In this document: positions 1-9,244 of the stretch, piece after piece
Numbering within the stretch: the stretch's first letter is position 1
Layout: every line of letters begins with the position of its first letter
NCBI GenBank assembly: GCA_046542995.1
Contig: JBKHAH010000026.1
Span: forward strand, 1-38,789
Direction of reading: 5' to 3'
From: Perlabentimonas sp046542995
GTDB lineage: Bacteria > Bacteroidota > Bacteroidia > Bacteroidales > Tenuifilaceae
DNA length: 38,789 nucleotides
Made by a program: the position numbers and the translations under genes
Notes under the pieces: generated by a model
Databases searched by the model: none
Told to the model about the DNA's origin: nothing
The model's input: the letters and a program-made list of their open reading frames with translations, nothing else

Positions 1-11
1 AAGTAAAACTC

Positions 12-28
12 TCGTCCCGTAGGGACGA
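12..28. repeat. REP-like palindrome
   Basis: A perfect 7-bp inverted repeat around a 3-base loop (tcgtccc-gta-gggacga) is followed by a T-rich run and a C-rich stretch. Short GTCCCGTAGGGAC palindromes are, as I recall, dispersed in many copies in Bacteroidota genomes, which is why I call it REP-like. Only one copy is visible here, so the repetitive nature is inferred. It could instead be a hairpin terminator for a gene lying left of the window. Confidence 0.5.
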
Positions 29-410
29 CATATTTTTTCCCCGGACAATAGTGATTTAATAATAGATATACAGCAAGAAAATGTAATCATTAAAAACAAA
101 TCATCCTAAAAGATTACGAGATTCATGAGTGAAATCTGAAACTTTCAGCTCAGGACACATTTTCGGTTTTTGAGAAGTAAATACCCTTGGCAGGAATAGA
201 TATGGTTTTCAAATAACAAATATTTAGTAATGTAAACAAAGTAATAATAATTTAAAGCAAGATATTATCATAATCTATATTATTAGCCACTAAGAAATTA
301 CAAAATAAACATAGAATAGATTCGGAGTTGATTCTCAAAACCACTCAAGAAGTTGCTAATACACAAGCACTTTACTTCCAGCTCTCTATTGCTAAGTATT
401 GAACCTGAAA
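29..410. other. Non-coding AT-rich stretch
   Basis: I see no open frame, RNA gene or convincing terminator here. It lies between the REP-like palindrome and the 3' end of rsmE. No stem followed by a T-run is visible just past the rsmE stop codon. Confidence 0.5.
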
Positions 411-1112
411 CTAATCGTTAATAGTGTTTGCAATGGCACAAGCCATTACCCCAGCCGTTTCGGTTCTTAGGCGCGATGAGCCAAGAATAGTCTGTGAAAA
501 TCCATTCTTAATTGCCAACTCGGCTTCTTCGGGGCTAAAATCTCCCTCGGGGCCAACCAAAAAAACTATGCTTTTCCTTTTATCCACCTGCTGTTTCATA
601 TGTAGCTGACTGTAATCGTTACAGTACCCAATTAGCTTAATATCCTCAGTCGCTTTATTAACAACTTCGTTAAACGGTGTAAGAGGATTCAGCTTGGGCT
701 TATAGGCTTTAATTGATTGTTTAATGGCAGCAACCAGAACCCTTTCTAAGCGCTCAGGTTTTATAATTTTCCTTTCTGAGTGCTCACAAAGCATTGGGGT
801 AATCTCATCAATGCCAATCTCTGTGGCTTTCTCCAGGAACCATTCAAACCTATCGATATTTTTTGTGGGAGCAATGGCAATGTGTAAATGAAAGTCGCGC
901 TTGCCAAACTCTTTATGTGTTTCAACAACTTCAGCAATGCACCGCTTGGGGTTTGGATCTGCTATTTTACAAGTTGAGAAGTTACCCTTACCATCAACAA
1001 CCTGTATGACGCTTCCCTGTGTTAACCTAAGCACCCTGATGCAATGCCTCGACTCATCCTGTGGAAGGGTTATAGTGCCATTATCAAAACTAGGAATATA
1101 GAATAGTTGCAT
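411..1112 (-). CDS. rsmE: 16S rRNA m3U1498 methyltransferase RsmE
   Basis: The 233-residue product has the length and both signature blocks of the RsmE family. These enzymes are SPOUT-fold, SAM-dependent methyltransferases that methylate N3 of U1498 in the decoding region of 16S rRNA on the assembled 30S subunit. The N-terminal part (about residues 1-70) matches the PUA-like RNA-binding domain, including 'SRHCIRVLRL'. The C-terminal SPOUT knot carries 'VGPEGDFSPEEAELA' (about 186-200) and 'LGSSRLRTETA' (about 210-220), which form the SAM pocket. It is divergent from the phosphoesterase gene, with 46 bases between the two starts. No partner gene shares its strand on the left. The family assignment is firm; activity is inferred from conservation. 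Confidence 0.95.
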   Translation of the reverse strand: MQLFYIPSFDNGTITLPQDESRHCIRVLRLTQGSVIQVVDGKGNFSTCKIADPNPKRCIAEVVETHKEFGKRDFHLHIAIAPTKNIDRFEWFLEKATEIGIDEITPMLCEHSERKIIKPERLERVLVAAIKQSIKAYKPKLNPLTPFNEVVNKATEDIKLIGYCNDYSQLHMKQQVDKRKSIVFLVGPEGDFSPEEAELAIKNGFSQTILGSSRLRTETAGVMACAIANTIND

Positions 1113-1143
1113 GTATATTTGAGCTTATCTACGCAAAAGTAAT

Positions 1144-1152
1144 AAAAAGGAG
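1144..1152 (+). promoter_or_regulatory. Shine-Dalgarno site of the phosphoesterase gene
   Basis: The purine run aaaaaggag lies six bases before the ATG at 1159. Bacteroidota genes mostly lack strong Shine-Dalgarno sites, so this one stands out and fixes the start codon. Confidence 0.5.
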
Positions 1153-1158
1153 AATTTA

Positions 1159-1653
1159 ATGAAACGAATTGGACTTATAAGCGACACTCACGGCCATTGG
1201 GATAAAAAAATTGCCGGTTTTTTAAAAAATTGTGATGAGGTTTGGCATGCCGGAGACATTGGTAATTTGGAAATTGCTGAGCAACTTGAAGATTTTAAAC
1301 CGCTACGAGCAGTTTACGGAAATATTGATGATGCTAGGATTAGGAGTAAATATCCAAAAATGCTTAGATTTAACTGCGAAGATGTAGATATACTAATTAC
1401 TCATATTGGAGGATATCCAGGGAGGTATGAGAAAGAAATTCTGGCAGAGATAAAACAGAATCCCCCAAAACTTTTTATTAGCGGTCATTCACACATCTTA
1501 AAAGTTATATACGATAAAAAGCACGACCTACTTCACATGAATCCGGGAGCAGCAGGACTCTCAGGATTTCACACCCTAAAAACAGCGCTACGTTTTACCA
1601 TAAACAATAACAATATTGCAAATTTAGAGATTCTTGAAATACCCAGAAGGTAA
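1159..1653 (+). CDS. YfcE/MJ0936-type metallophosphoesterase
   Basis: This 164-residue cytosolic protein has the ordered metal-binding motifs of the calcineurin-like phosphoesterase family: 'SDTHGH' (8-13), 'HAGDIG' (about 31-36), 'GNIDD' (about 54-58), 'THIGG' (about 81-85) and 'GHSH' (about 114-117). These are the Asp, His and Asn ligands of a two-metal centre. The small YfcE/MJ0936 subgroup hydrolyses phosphodiesters in vitro, but its natural substrate is generally unknown. A purine-rich ribosome-binding site precedes the ATG by six bases. Its stop codon lies only nine bases from the stop of the large convergent gene, with no terminator between them, so transcripts of the two genes probably overlap at their 3' ends. 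Confidence 0.9.
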   Translation: MKRIGLISDTHGHWDKKIAGFLKNCDEVWHAGDIGNLEIAEQLEDFKPLRAVYGNIDDARIRSKYPKMLRFNCEDVDILITHIGGYPGRYEKEILAEIKQNPPKLFISGHSHILKVIYDKKHDLLHMNPGAAGLSGFHTLKTALRFTINNNNIANLEILEIPRR

Positions 1654-1662
1654 TCCTTTTAG

Positions 1663-4600
1663 CTATGGCTCATCCTCGTTACTCCTATCCTCTTTATCCT
1701 CAACGTTGGCATCACTCTCCTTGCTGGAATCAACATCCTCCTCAACGCTGTTGTCAATATCTTCTGAATTGTCATCCTCTTCTACAGACTCCACCTCTTT
1801 ACCATCCTCCTTATCATCTCTGCTATCCTCCTTATCATCTCTGCTATCATCCTCCTCAACATTTCCGTCATCTACATTAGTTTCATTATCCTCCGCTTCG
1901 TCCACTTCATCAGATACCTCTCCCTCCTGCTCCTCTTCCTCCAGTTCATCCTTACCAATTAATTCATGGTAACGCTCACGGCTTCTTTCCAACTCTCTGC
2001 GAGTACCCACGGCAAAGTTAAATGGTATTTCGCCAGCCTTCACCCTAACTCTTCGCTCGCGTTTTCTCATATCGTTAATGGGCTCAGTGAATAGTGGATT
2101 GTGAGACGACACCTGCATAGATCCTCTAACATAGTAGAACACATAATACTTATCAGGTGCAAGCTCAATGTATATTGTCATCCTATCGCCGGTATTACGT
2201 TTGTATATCTCAATAAATCCATTTACCCTCTTATTCACCTGCGTATTACCTAAGTTTCCTATGCCAAGCCTTCCCTCCGAGACGAATGAGCTATTTTTGT
2301 GATCCCACTTCATTTTTAGATACGAAAAGGATATTGTACTCTCCAGCTCCTTAGGAACCTCCGTCATGGCACCAAAAAGTTTTATTTGGTTAATGGCTGT
2401 GCTTGCTTGGTCAGGATCGACCAACGTATTAATATGATCATGGTATAGCTTTCTATCAAGATCAACCGAAGCTAATCCTTCTTCCAGTAAAATTTCTGAA
2501 GCCATTGCCTCTAGCGAGGTTTTACTAAAGTGAAAATCTAGCGACATAACAACATTCATGTTAAGTGCACTATCTTCTAGCGTATGGGTTAGCAACCCTG
2601 TTGTTTGGTTCTTAATCTGCCCAAGGTTAACAGGGATGTCAACAACCCCTTCGCTAAAAAGCATGCAAAAATCATTGTTAAGGCTAATAAGGTTCCCAGT
2701 TGTATCCGGATCATTAATTTTGCTTCGTGACCCAATTTGAAATCTACTCCTTTTCTTATTATAATGCATGTACCCTTCTGCTGTTATCAGGGTTCGATCG
2801 CTATGCTCCTTCATATCTGTCAGGAAGGAAGGGTAAAGATGAATTGAATCAACAGTAACAACGCTACCCGATATAAGCTCAACCTCATTCATGTTGCGAG
2901 GTCGATGGGAAATTGGTATAAATATGTCATCGGGCTTTAACTGAGCCTGAAACTTAATATTGCTGGACTTTATATATTCACAATTATGGATTGGTTGTGC
3001 GCCTCCTTGATATGTCCAATATTCTTCGGTTGCTAGTATGTCCACGTTACCAATAAATCCAAAGTACGGACTTAGCTTAAAACTATCGGGCTGGGTTATA
3101 GAGGTTTTTGCAAAAGTATTGCCATCCTTATTCACACCAATTTCGTTTAGGTCCACTGGCTGAACAGTCTCCTCCTCATCAACATAATCAATAGTCCCTT
3201 TCGCGTAGTATTTTTTACGGCTGGGTATTGATACCTCTGCATTGTAAATATGATGGTATTTCTGCGTATAGTTTGCAGTTATATCTGATTTTTTAAAAGG
3301 GATAACTCTTTCCTTGGCATCAACCTCAATTTTCTGCTTATGGGGATTAATAATTGCATCGGCAACAACTAAATATTTTACAGAGTCGGCTTTTATATTG
3401 GGTTGGGCTAAGCTATATCTCGACGTTTTTGAGAAGAAATATAGCGAGTCCTCCTCGGTATGTTCTGAGAAGAATAATGAACCTTGGGGAATAGAGTCCT
3501 TATCAACCATTCCGGAAACGTAAAAATCTTCCACACCAAAGTTCTCTAGATGTGATGGTGTTGAGATGGTGAGTTCATTCTCATCCATAGCCCAATGAAA
3601 ACCTTCAAGTTGAGACTGATACATCATTGGAGGCAGCTCTGCATATATTCTATCTTCAACACTTTGGAAAACTCCCTCCTGATTATCGAAGTTAACCCAT
3701 GCCTTAACCATATTTGAAATGAAGGCTATATCGTCCGTGTTAACTACATCAAACTCAACGCTGGCTTCATCTGTATTAAAATCTATTGCATTAAAGGCGT
3801 ACTCATCAGAACGCAGGCGAGCCTTATTCATATCAAGCAGCCCATCGCCTATAAGTCCAAGGGGTTCTAGTGTTAGGTTGCCCTTAAGTCGAGCTTGATC
3901 CTGGAACATTTTGAATGGCTTATCTCCTTTAAAGGCAAGTAGCTGTTCATCGTAGGGGAACCATTTAATAAGATGCTCCCCGCCCATAACTTTAGGGTAC
4001 TGTATCCCAGCATCCTGCCGCGCTATATTGAAGTCTGAACTTTGTGTTCTCATTGAGTCAGGAAAAAAGTATATATTATCGGAAGCTGTTCTTGAAGTAA
4101 TGTAAGTTACCTCGCCCAACCCTCTGAGCCCCTCGTTGCTTAAATCAACCCTATTGTAAAACCTACCACGACCCTGGTATAGGGCATAACCTTCATCAGC
4201 TGTTTCCCTTCTGAAACCAAGTGAATTATCTGGTCGTAGGACTAGGGTATCCTCAATTGGGGCAAATATATCGGCAGAGTATAGAGTGCCTATAAAATTC
4301 ATGTCGCTATACTCAAAATTATTGATGTTTTTAAAGGTAAATGGGAACACCTCAAAGAAGAACTTCTCCCTGTTGTAAACACCGTTATGAATGGTTTCAT
4401 CGTCGTAATAAACGAATGAACTCTTGGTACTGTTAAAAATCGGATAATCCTCATTCATAATTAACCCCGATTTATTGTCGGGCTCATCAATAAGGATCTC
4501 TCCTGTAATATTTTCCAGCGTGCTGGTAACGTTCTTTAAAATCCTCTCCCCATAGCTGTCGTAATCATCAGTCTGGTAATCAAGTTGGAGCGAATCGATG

Positions 4601-6459
4601 GATGCTAGTTCGAGACTAAAGTTTTCATAATCAAAATTAAATTCATTCCCATAAAAGGTAAATAAACCTGCTCTAACCCTACCATCGAAAGCGAAATTAC
4701 GATCACCTTTTAGTGTTAGTTCTTGGTTGGCTGGATAGAGGAATACGTTTTGGGAATCGCTTACCGAGACGTTCTCCACTCCCCTAATAAACATTTCTAA
4801 AGAGTTTAGGTTGAGAGTTGCATTGGGTTCTCCTTCGGCAGTAGAACTAAACCGGAGAACATCATAATCGATAAACTGACCACGCGCTCTAATTGCATCG
4901 TAAAGTTTAGGGAGAGCCTGAACTTCACCTGTTTCAAACTCGTAAAAAACGTACCCCTCCATTGCAAGACGCATAACAGCAATACGAGTTTGGTCATCAG
5001 GCTTTCTGATAAACTTGGAGAAATCATCTACATTAAAAACCTTAGACTGAAGCCTTCGGGTAAAGTTTGCAACAGCAAAAAGTGGGTGTACCTCGTCTCT
5101 GCCCATGAGCCTGTCAAACTCCTCCTCATTAAAAAAGTTGTTCGATTCAAAGTGGGCTCTACCACGCGATGAACCTACAGGTGCGCCAAAAACCAACTCA
5201 TCGCTATCGAGGTTCCACCGGATTTGCCCAAAATTTATTGAGAAGTTATGATAGCTACTTTGGATAGGGCTTTGAGTGGTTAAGAAATCGGTTGGAGCTA
5301 CGGATAAGAGTCTAATTCGATCGTTATAGGTAAAATTTAAACCGGTATGGAACAGGGAATCTTCAGCCAGTTTAAATCTTACCCTAGCATAATCAGACAT
5401 AACGGTTTGTCGTTTAAAGATATAGGTTTGCGACTCGACCCTTAGAAAATCCTCGTCATCTCGAAATATCTCAATAATTGCAGGGTTCTCGCGGGTACCG
5501 CTTCCAATAAACTGCGAACCTAGCATGTGGTAACCACCATCAAAATGAACATTCTCAAAAAGATTCCTGATTGAGTGCCTTTGGTCGTAGGTATAAAACT
5601 GTGGGTATTGTACCTTCTCTGGATCAGAAACGCGAGTAATTTTATCCTGAAGTTTCCCTAACGATGGCTGCCTGAAATAGTCCATATTGGTAAACAGTAC
5701 CGAATCGGCATGGTACTCATTACGGGTAAGGTTTATGGAGTAATCCGATAGGGTTGCGTAAATCTCATCGGTTGGAAACTGACTCCTAATCCAGGTTACC
5801 TTACCTCCATTGCCAACCAGCGTATCATTTAAAGGATAAAATGTTCCTCGGGTAGAAAGTATTGTGATAGAATCGTTGCGGGTTGCACAAACAAAATCCG
5901 TATTGTCAAACTTAATGAGCAAGGTTTCATCTAAAGCAAACCTATAGTTATCATTGCTCAATTTCCAGCGGAATGCCGGATTAATAAAGAACGTTCTCTC
6001 TGTAAAAAGGGCATAGCTATTCTCAAGAAATTTATTAATAAAAGTTACCCTGATGGTTTCATCCTCGGCATATTCTTTTAGCCCTGCTAGCCAGGTATCA
6101 ATCTCTGTCTGGAACTTCTCCTGCTCAGAATAAAGCATTAAGTTTTTTGCCAGCATAATAAGATGCCTTGTGGAAACGACCGTTTTTTTAAGCAACAGGT
6201 TTGATATGTAAACAACATCGCTTTTAATTTCTGATGAGAGCGTATCGGAAGCCCAGAACTCTTCAAATTGCTCAAAGGACTCCTCTTCACTCTTCTCAAA
6301 ATGCCCCTCAACAACTTTAAGTAATTCAGAAGGATATAGAGTTTCATCCTCAGAGAATGAGGTAAGGCGCTGACCGTAACTTTGGAAAACAAGAAGTTGA
6401 ATTACCAACCAGAACAGAGTTTTGATAATTACAGCAGGCTTAGGCGAAGGTAACTTCAT
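1663..6459 (-). CDS. Giant exported protein with acidic C-terminal tail
   Basis: This 1598-residue protein is not a family I can name. The N-terminus has a basic-then-hydrophobic segment (about residues 8-28) typical of a signal peptide, and no later transmembrane segment is obvious. The bulk (about 30-1490) has alternating short hydrophobic and polar strands, with many D/N/Y-rich turns and repeated phrases such as 'L.G.G.V' and 'F.G....', suggesting a large beta-rich envelope protein. The last 100 residues or so are almost all Asp, Glu, Ser and Lys, and include the tandem heptad DSRDDKE twice. It starts 18 bases after the prmA stop, so it is probably co-transcribed as the last gene of the tpiA-prmA train. 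Periplasmic or outer-membrane location is inferred. Comparable giant hypothetical proteins occur across Bacteroidota, to my recollection. Confidence 0.85.
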   Translation of the reverse strand: MKLPSPKPAVIIKTLFWLVIQLLVFQSYGQRLTSFSEDETLYPSELLKVVEGHFEKSEEESFEQFEEFWASDTLSSEIKSDVVYISNLLLKKTVVSTRHLIMLAKNLMLYSEQEKFQTEIDTWLAGLKEYAEDETIRVTFINKFLENSYALFTERTFFINPAFRWKLSNDNYRFALDETLLIKFDNTDFVCATRNDSITILSTRGTFYPLNDTLVGNGGKVTWIRSQFPTDEIYATLSDYSINLTRNEYHADSVLFTNMDYFRQPSLGKLQDKITRVSDPEKVQYPQFYTYDQRHSIRNLFENVHFDGGYHMLGSQFIGSGTRENPAIIEIFRDDEDFLRVESQTYIFKRQTVMSDYARVRFKLAEDSLFHTGLNFTYNDRIRLLSVAPTDFLTTQSPIQSSYHNFSINFGQIRWNLDSDELVFGAPVGSSRGRAHFESNNFFNEEEFDRLMGRDEVHPLFAVANFTRRLQSKVFNVDDFSKFIRKPDDQTRIAVMRLAMEGYVFYEFETGEVQALPKLYDAIRARGQFIDYDVLRFSSTAEGEPNATLNLNSLEMFIRGVENVSVSDSQNVFLYPANQELTLKGDRNFAFDGRVRAGLFTFYGNEFNFDYENFSLELASIDSLQLDYQTDDYDSYGERILKNVTSTLENITGEILIDEPDNKSGLIMNEDYPIFNSTKSSFVYYDDETIHNGVYNREKFFFEVFPFTFKNINNFEYSDMNFIGTLYSADIFAPIEDTLVLRPDNSLGFRRETADEGYALYQGRGRFYNRVDLSNEGLRGLGEVTYITSRTASDNIYFFPDSMRTQSSDFNIARQDAGIQYPKVMGGEHLIKWFPYDEQLLAFKGDKPFKMFQDQARLKGNLTLEPLGLIGDGLLDMNKARLRSDEYAFNAIDFNTDEASVEFDVVNTDDIAFISNMVKAWVNFDNQEGVFQSVEDRIYAELPPMMYQSQLEGFHWAMDENELTISTPSHLENFGVEDFYVSGMVDKDSIPQGSLFFSEHTEEDSLYFFSKTSRYSLAQPNIKADSVKYLVVADAIINPHKQKIEVDAKERVIPFKKSDITANYTQKYHHIYNAEVSIPSRKKYYAKGTIDYVDEEETVQPVDLNEIGVNKDGNTFAKTSITQPDSFKLSPYFGFIGNVDILATEEYWTYQGGAQPIHNCEYIKSSNIKFQAQLKPDDIFIPISHRPRNMNEVELISGSVVTVDSIHLYPSFLTDMKEHSDRTLITAEGYMHYNKKRSRFQIGSRSKINDPDTTGNLISLNNDFCMLFSEGVVDIPVNLGQIKNQTTGLLTHTLEDSALNMNVVMSLDFHFSKTSLEAMASEILLEEGLASVDLDRKLYHDHINTLVDPDQASTAINQIKLFGAMTEVPKELESTISFSYLKMKWDHKNSSFVSEGRLGIGNLGNTQVNKRVNGFIEIYKRNTGDRMTIYIELAPDKYYVFYYVRGSMQVSSHNPLFTEPINDMRKRERRVRVKAGEIPFNFAVGTRRELERSRERYHELIGKDELEEEEQEGEVSDEVDEAEDNETNVDDGNVEEDDSRDDKEDSRDDKEDGKEVESVEEDDNSEDIDNSVEEDVDSSKESDANVEDKEDRSNEDEP
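1805..1846 (-). repeat. 21-bp perfect tandem duplication in acidic tail
   Basis: Two identical 21-base units (1805-1825 and 1826-1846) lie head to tail and in frame. They encode the heptad DSRDDKE twice in the acidic tail of the giant exported protein. The identity at third codon positions points to recent slippage. Confidence 0.9.
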
Positions 6460-6477
6460 GACAGTAGCTTTTCGGGA

Positions 6478-7314
6478 TTACTTTTTTTGTATAGCAATTA
6501 ATGCCCAATCGTTTTTGGCTTTTTTTGAAACCACATTACATGCAAATTTTCTAATATTAGAAGTAAGCGTGTCAATATCGGTCGTAAAAATTCCGCTCAT
6601 AAGAATGATGCCTCCAGCGTTTAGACTATTGTAATATGTTCCAAAATCTGAAAGTAATATGTTTAAGTTTATATTTGCCAGAACAATATCAAACTTTAGC
6701 TGCTCAATAAGAGTTGAATCACCAAGTAGAACGGAAATTTTCGTACAATTATTCAGTGTAACATTCTCCTTCGCATTTTTGTATGCCCAATCGTCATTAT
6801 CAATAGCAGTAATTTTCGATGCACCCAGCTTCTCGGCAATAATTGCCAGTATGCCGGTTCCACAACCCATATCTAGAACCTTCTTGTTTTTAAGATTTAA
6901 GCTAAAAAGTTCTCTGGCCATAAGCCACGTTGTTTGATGATGCCCAGTACCAAACGACATTTTTGGCTCAATGATTACCTCCAACTTATAACCTTCTTCT
7001 GATTTATGAAAAGGTGCCCTTATGTAACAAAGATTCTTAATGGGTATGGGTTTAAAATTCGATTCCCACTCCTTATTCCAGTTCTGCTCTTTTACTTGAT
7101 TTACATTGTAATTAATTTCACAACCCAGTTTAAGGCTTGAAAACAATGTTTTTAAATCGGAGTGATTTAGCTGCTCACTTGGAATGTATGCCATCAACCC
7201 ATTATCTGCGTCCGAAAAACTATCAAAACCTAACTCAGCCAGCAATGCAGTAATAATTTCGGCATTCTGCTGGCTGTATGGGTTAATGCTAATGATAACC
7301 TCAGCGTACTGCAT
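6478..7314 (-). CDS. prmA: Ribosomal protein L11 methyltransferase PrmA
   Basis: This is a class I SAM-dependent methyltransferase. It carries motif I 'VLDMGCGTGILAI', an upstream 'MSFGTGHHQTT' block characteristic of PrmA, and a post-motif 'LANINLNILL' that corresponds to the family's substrate-side N-x-x-x loop. PrmA trimethylates several amino groups of ribosomal protein L11. I start it at 'MQYAEV' (278 residues). A longer frame begins ten codons earlier but would overlap tpiA by 29 bases, and the family normally begins with this hydrophobic beta strand. The chosen ATG lies one base past the tpiA stop codon, which implies translational coupling. The giant exported protein follows 18 bases downstream. 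Confidence 0.94.
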   Translation of the reverse strand: MQYAEVIISINPYSQQNAEIITALLAELGFDSFSDADNGLMAYIPSEQLNHSDLKTLFSSLKLGCEINYNVNQVKEQNWNKEWESNFKPIPIKNLCYIRAPFHKSEEGYKLEVIIEPKMSFGTGHHQTTWLMARELFSLNLKNKKVLDMGCGTGILAIIAEKLGASKITAIDNDDWAYKNAKENVTLNNCTKISVLLGDSTLIEQLKFDIVLANINLNILLSDFGTYYNSLNAGGIILMSGIFTTDIDTLTSNIRKFACNVVSKKAKNDWALIAIQKK

Positions 7315-7315
7315 G

Positions 7316-8077
7316 CTACTGAGGGAACGATTTTGCAATAGCAATAAAATCGGCTGCTTTTAATGATGCTCCGCCAATAAGGCCACCGTCAACATCAGGA
7401 TTAGCAAAAATCTCCTGTGCATTGCTGGGCTTGCAGCTACCACCGTACAGTATGCTTAGGTCTTGGGAAATTTTCTCTCCAAAATGCTCTGCCACAAATC
7501 CTCTGATGTTGTGGTGCATCTCTTGCGCCTGCTCTGGCGATGCGGTACGTCCAGTACCAATTGCCCAAACAGGTTCGTAGGCAACGATAATACTCTCCAT
7601 CTGCTCTGGAGTTAAGTTGAAAAGCACCTCTTTAATTTGAGCTTGCACAACCTCAAAATGTTTGTTCGCATCGCGCTCGTCGAGTTTCTCCCCGCAACAA
7701 AAGATAACCGTGAGTTTATTATCTAGGGCTTGCTTAACTTTTGCCAAAAGCGACTGGCTATTCTCATTAAAATACTCTCTTCGTTCTGAATGGCCAAGTA
7801 TTACATGGGTTGCTGCTGTTGAGGCTATCATGCTTGCAGAAACCTCTCCCGTGTATGCACCACTTTCCCACTGTGCACAGTTTTGGCTGCTAACTTTCAC
7901 TTTGCTCTCTTTAAGAATTTGAACCATGGGAATAATATGGGTAAATGGGGGTGCTACAATTAGTTCTACATTACTAGGCGTTGAACTCGACAGGTCACTT
8001 ATTTCCTGAGCAAGGATTAGCCCCTCGGCAGGGCTTGTATTCATTTTCCAGTTTCCTGCTAAAATATTTTTTCTCAT
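7316..8077 (-). CDS. tpiA: Triosephosphate isomerase
   Basis: This enzyme interconverts dihydroxyacetone phosphate and glyceraldehyde 3-phosphate in glycolysis and gluconeogenesis, in the cytosol. All catalytic residues are visible: Lys11 in 'GNWKMN', His96 in 'LGHSERR' and Glu168 in 'AYEPVWAIGTG'. The phosphate-binding 'GGSCKPSN' and 'GLIGGASL' blocks lie near the C-terminus. Starting at 'MRKN' gives 253 residues, the normal length; a frame extending four codons further upstream is possible but less likely. It precedes prmA by one base and follows the ABC permease after 77 bases. gapA, its pathway neighbour, lies elsewhere in the window in its own transcription unit. Confidence 0.97.
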   Translation of the reverse strand: MRKNILAGNWKMNTSPAEGLILAQEISDLSSSTPSNVELIVAPPFTHIIPMVQILKESKVKVSSQNCAQWESGAYTGEVSASMIASTAATHVILGHSERREYFNENSQSLLAKVKQALDNKLTVIFCCGEKLDERDANKHFEVVQAQIKEVLFNLTPEQMESIIVAYEPVWAIGTGRTASPEQAQEMHHNIRGFVAEHFGEKISQDLSILYGGSCKPSNAQEIFANPDVDGGLIGGASLKAADFIAIAKSFPQ

Positions 8078-8154
8078 TGATATTAACATTTATTTTGTTT
8101 ATAATAGAGTTCCTGAATAGTTTTATAGTGATACCCAAATATAAGAAAAATAAA

Positions 8155-9234
8155 TTATCCTATTCGTATCCTCGGGTCAAGCATTGAATATATAATATCT
8201 ACAGCAAAGTTAACAAGAACAAAAACTATAGATATTGTTATAACGGAACCAAGCACCAGCGGTATATCATAGCTGTTAAGCGCATTAACCACTACGTAGC
8301 CTAACCCTTTCCACCCAAAAATATACTCTATAAAAACCACACCGGCCATTAACGATGCAAACCATCCGGAAACAGCAGATACAACCGGGTTAAGTGAGTT
8401 TTTTAAGGCATGCCGCCAAAGGACTTTTGGGAAACTTAATCCTTTAGCTTTTGCTGTTCTAATGTAATCTTGCGATAGCGTATCGAGCATTGAGTTCCGT
8501 GACAGCTGCGTTACAATGGCTAAAGGTCTTATGCCAAGCGTAAAAGCAGGGAGTATTAAATTTTTTAACTGCATTTTAACACCTTCGCCAAAATCGTCAA
8601 CTTCCCATATGTTACCTGTTAAATTCAAACCAGTAAAATCGCCTAACAAGTAAGCAAATATCCAACCAAAAAGAATGGCTGCAAAGAATGAAGGCACGCT
8701 CATTCCGATTGCAGAAAAAACCAGCAGTATCCTATCAACAAAAGAATCTTTACTAATTGCAGCGAAAACACCCAATGCAACCCCAATTATTGTAGCCATT
8801 ACAATTGCAGTAAAGGCGAGGATAAATGTATTGGGAAGAGTCTCTGCAATTATGGCTGTAACGTTCCTCCCGCTTTGAAAAGAGCGTCGCAGGTAGGGTG
8901 CTTTAACCACTAGGGCTCTTTTTGGGGTAATTGGAATTGAGAATACAGCGGAATAGAGTTCAGGGTTAAGGTAAATATAACTCTGGGGATTATGCGGGTT
9001 GTGTATTGAAATGGGTGAAAGATCATTAATATATTTCAAGTACTGATATGCAAGCGATTTATCTAGACCAAGGTCACGTCTTACGGCGTTCAGTGATGCC
9101 TCATCGGAGCGCTGCCCCATTACCATGCGAGCAGGGTCGCCGGGTATAAGGTGAAACAGAATAAACACCAGGGTAACTACACCCCAAACAACAAGTATGC
9201 TATACAACGACCTTTTGGTTAAAAACTGAAACAT
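8155..9234 (-). CDS. DppB/OppB-type ABC transporter permease
   Basis: This 359-residue inner-membrane permease belongs to the dipeptide/oligopeptide/nickel class. It opens with the typical first helix 'SILVVWGVVTLVFILFHLIP' followed by 'GDPARMVMG'. A long extracytoplasmic loop of roughly 100 residues separates helix 1 from five further helices. The cytoplasmic EAA loop 'RTAKAKGLSFPKVLWRHAL' (about 265-283) couples to the ATPase. The C-terminus 'YSMLDPRIRIG' is the classic ending of the family. Such permeases act as heterodimers with a DppC-type subunit, two ATPases and a lipoprotein binding protein, but none of these is encoded in the window. It sits ten bases after mazG on the same strand. 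The substrate cannot be read from the sequence. Confidence 0.92.
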   Translation of the reverse strand: MFQFLTKRSLYSILVVWGVVTLVFILFHLIPGDPARMVMGQRSDEASLNAVRRDLGLDKSLAYQYLKYINDLSPISIHNPHNPQSYIYLNPELYSAVFSIPITPKRALVVKAPYLRRSFQSGRNVTAIIAETLPNTFILAFTAIVMATIIGVALGVFAAISKDSFVDRILLVFSAIGMSVPSFFAAILFGWIFAYLLGDFTGLNLTGNIWEVDDFGEGVKMQLKNLILPAFTLGIRPLAIVTQLSRNSMLDTLSQDYIRTAKAKGLSFPKVLWRHALKNSLNPVVSAVSGWFASLMAGVVFIEYIFGWKGLGYVVVNALNSYDIPLVLGSVITISIVFVLVNFAVDIIYSMLDPRIRIG

Positions 9235-9244
9235 AGGAAACTAG

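Noticed and set aside
1634..1972. Serine-rich 112-codon plus-strand frame
   Set aside because: It is the antisense shadow of the acidic tail of the large protein; Asp/Glu codons read backwards give Ser/Leu runs.
7315..7344. Upstream start for prmA giving a 288-residue protein
   Set aside because: It would overlap tpiA by 29 bases and add residues not typical of the family; the ATG at 7314 sits one base past the tpiA stop.
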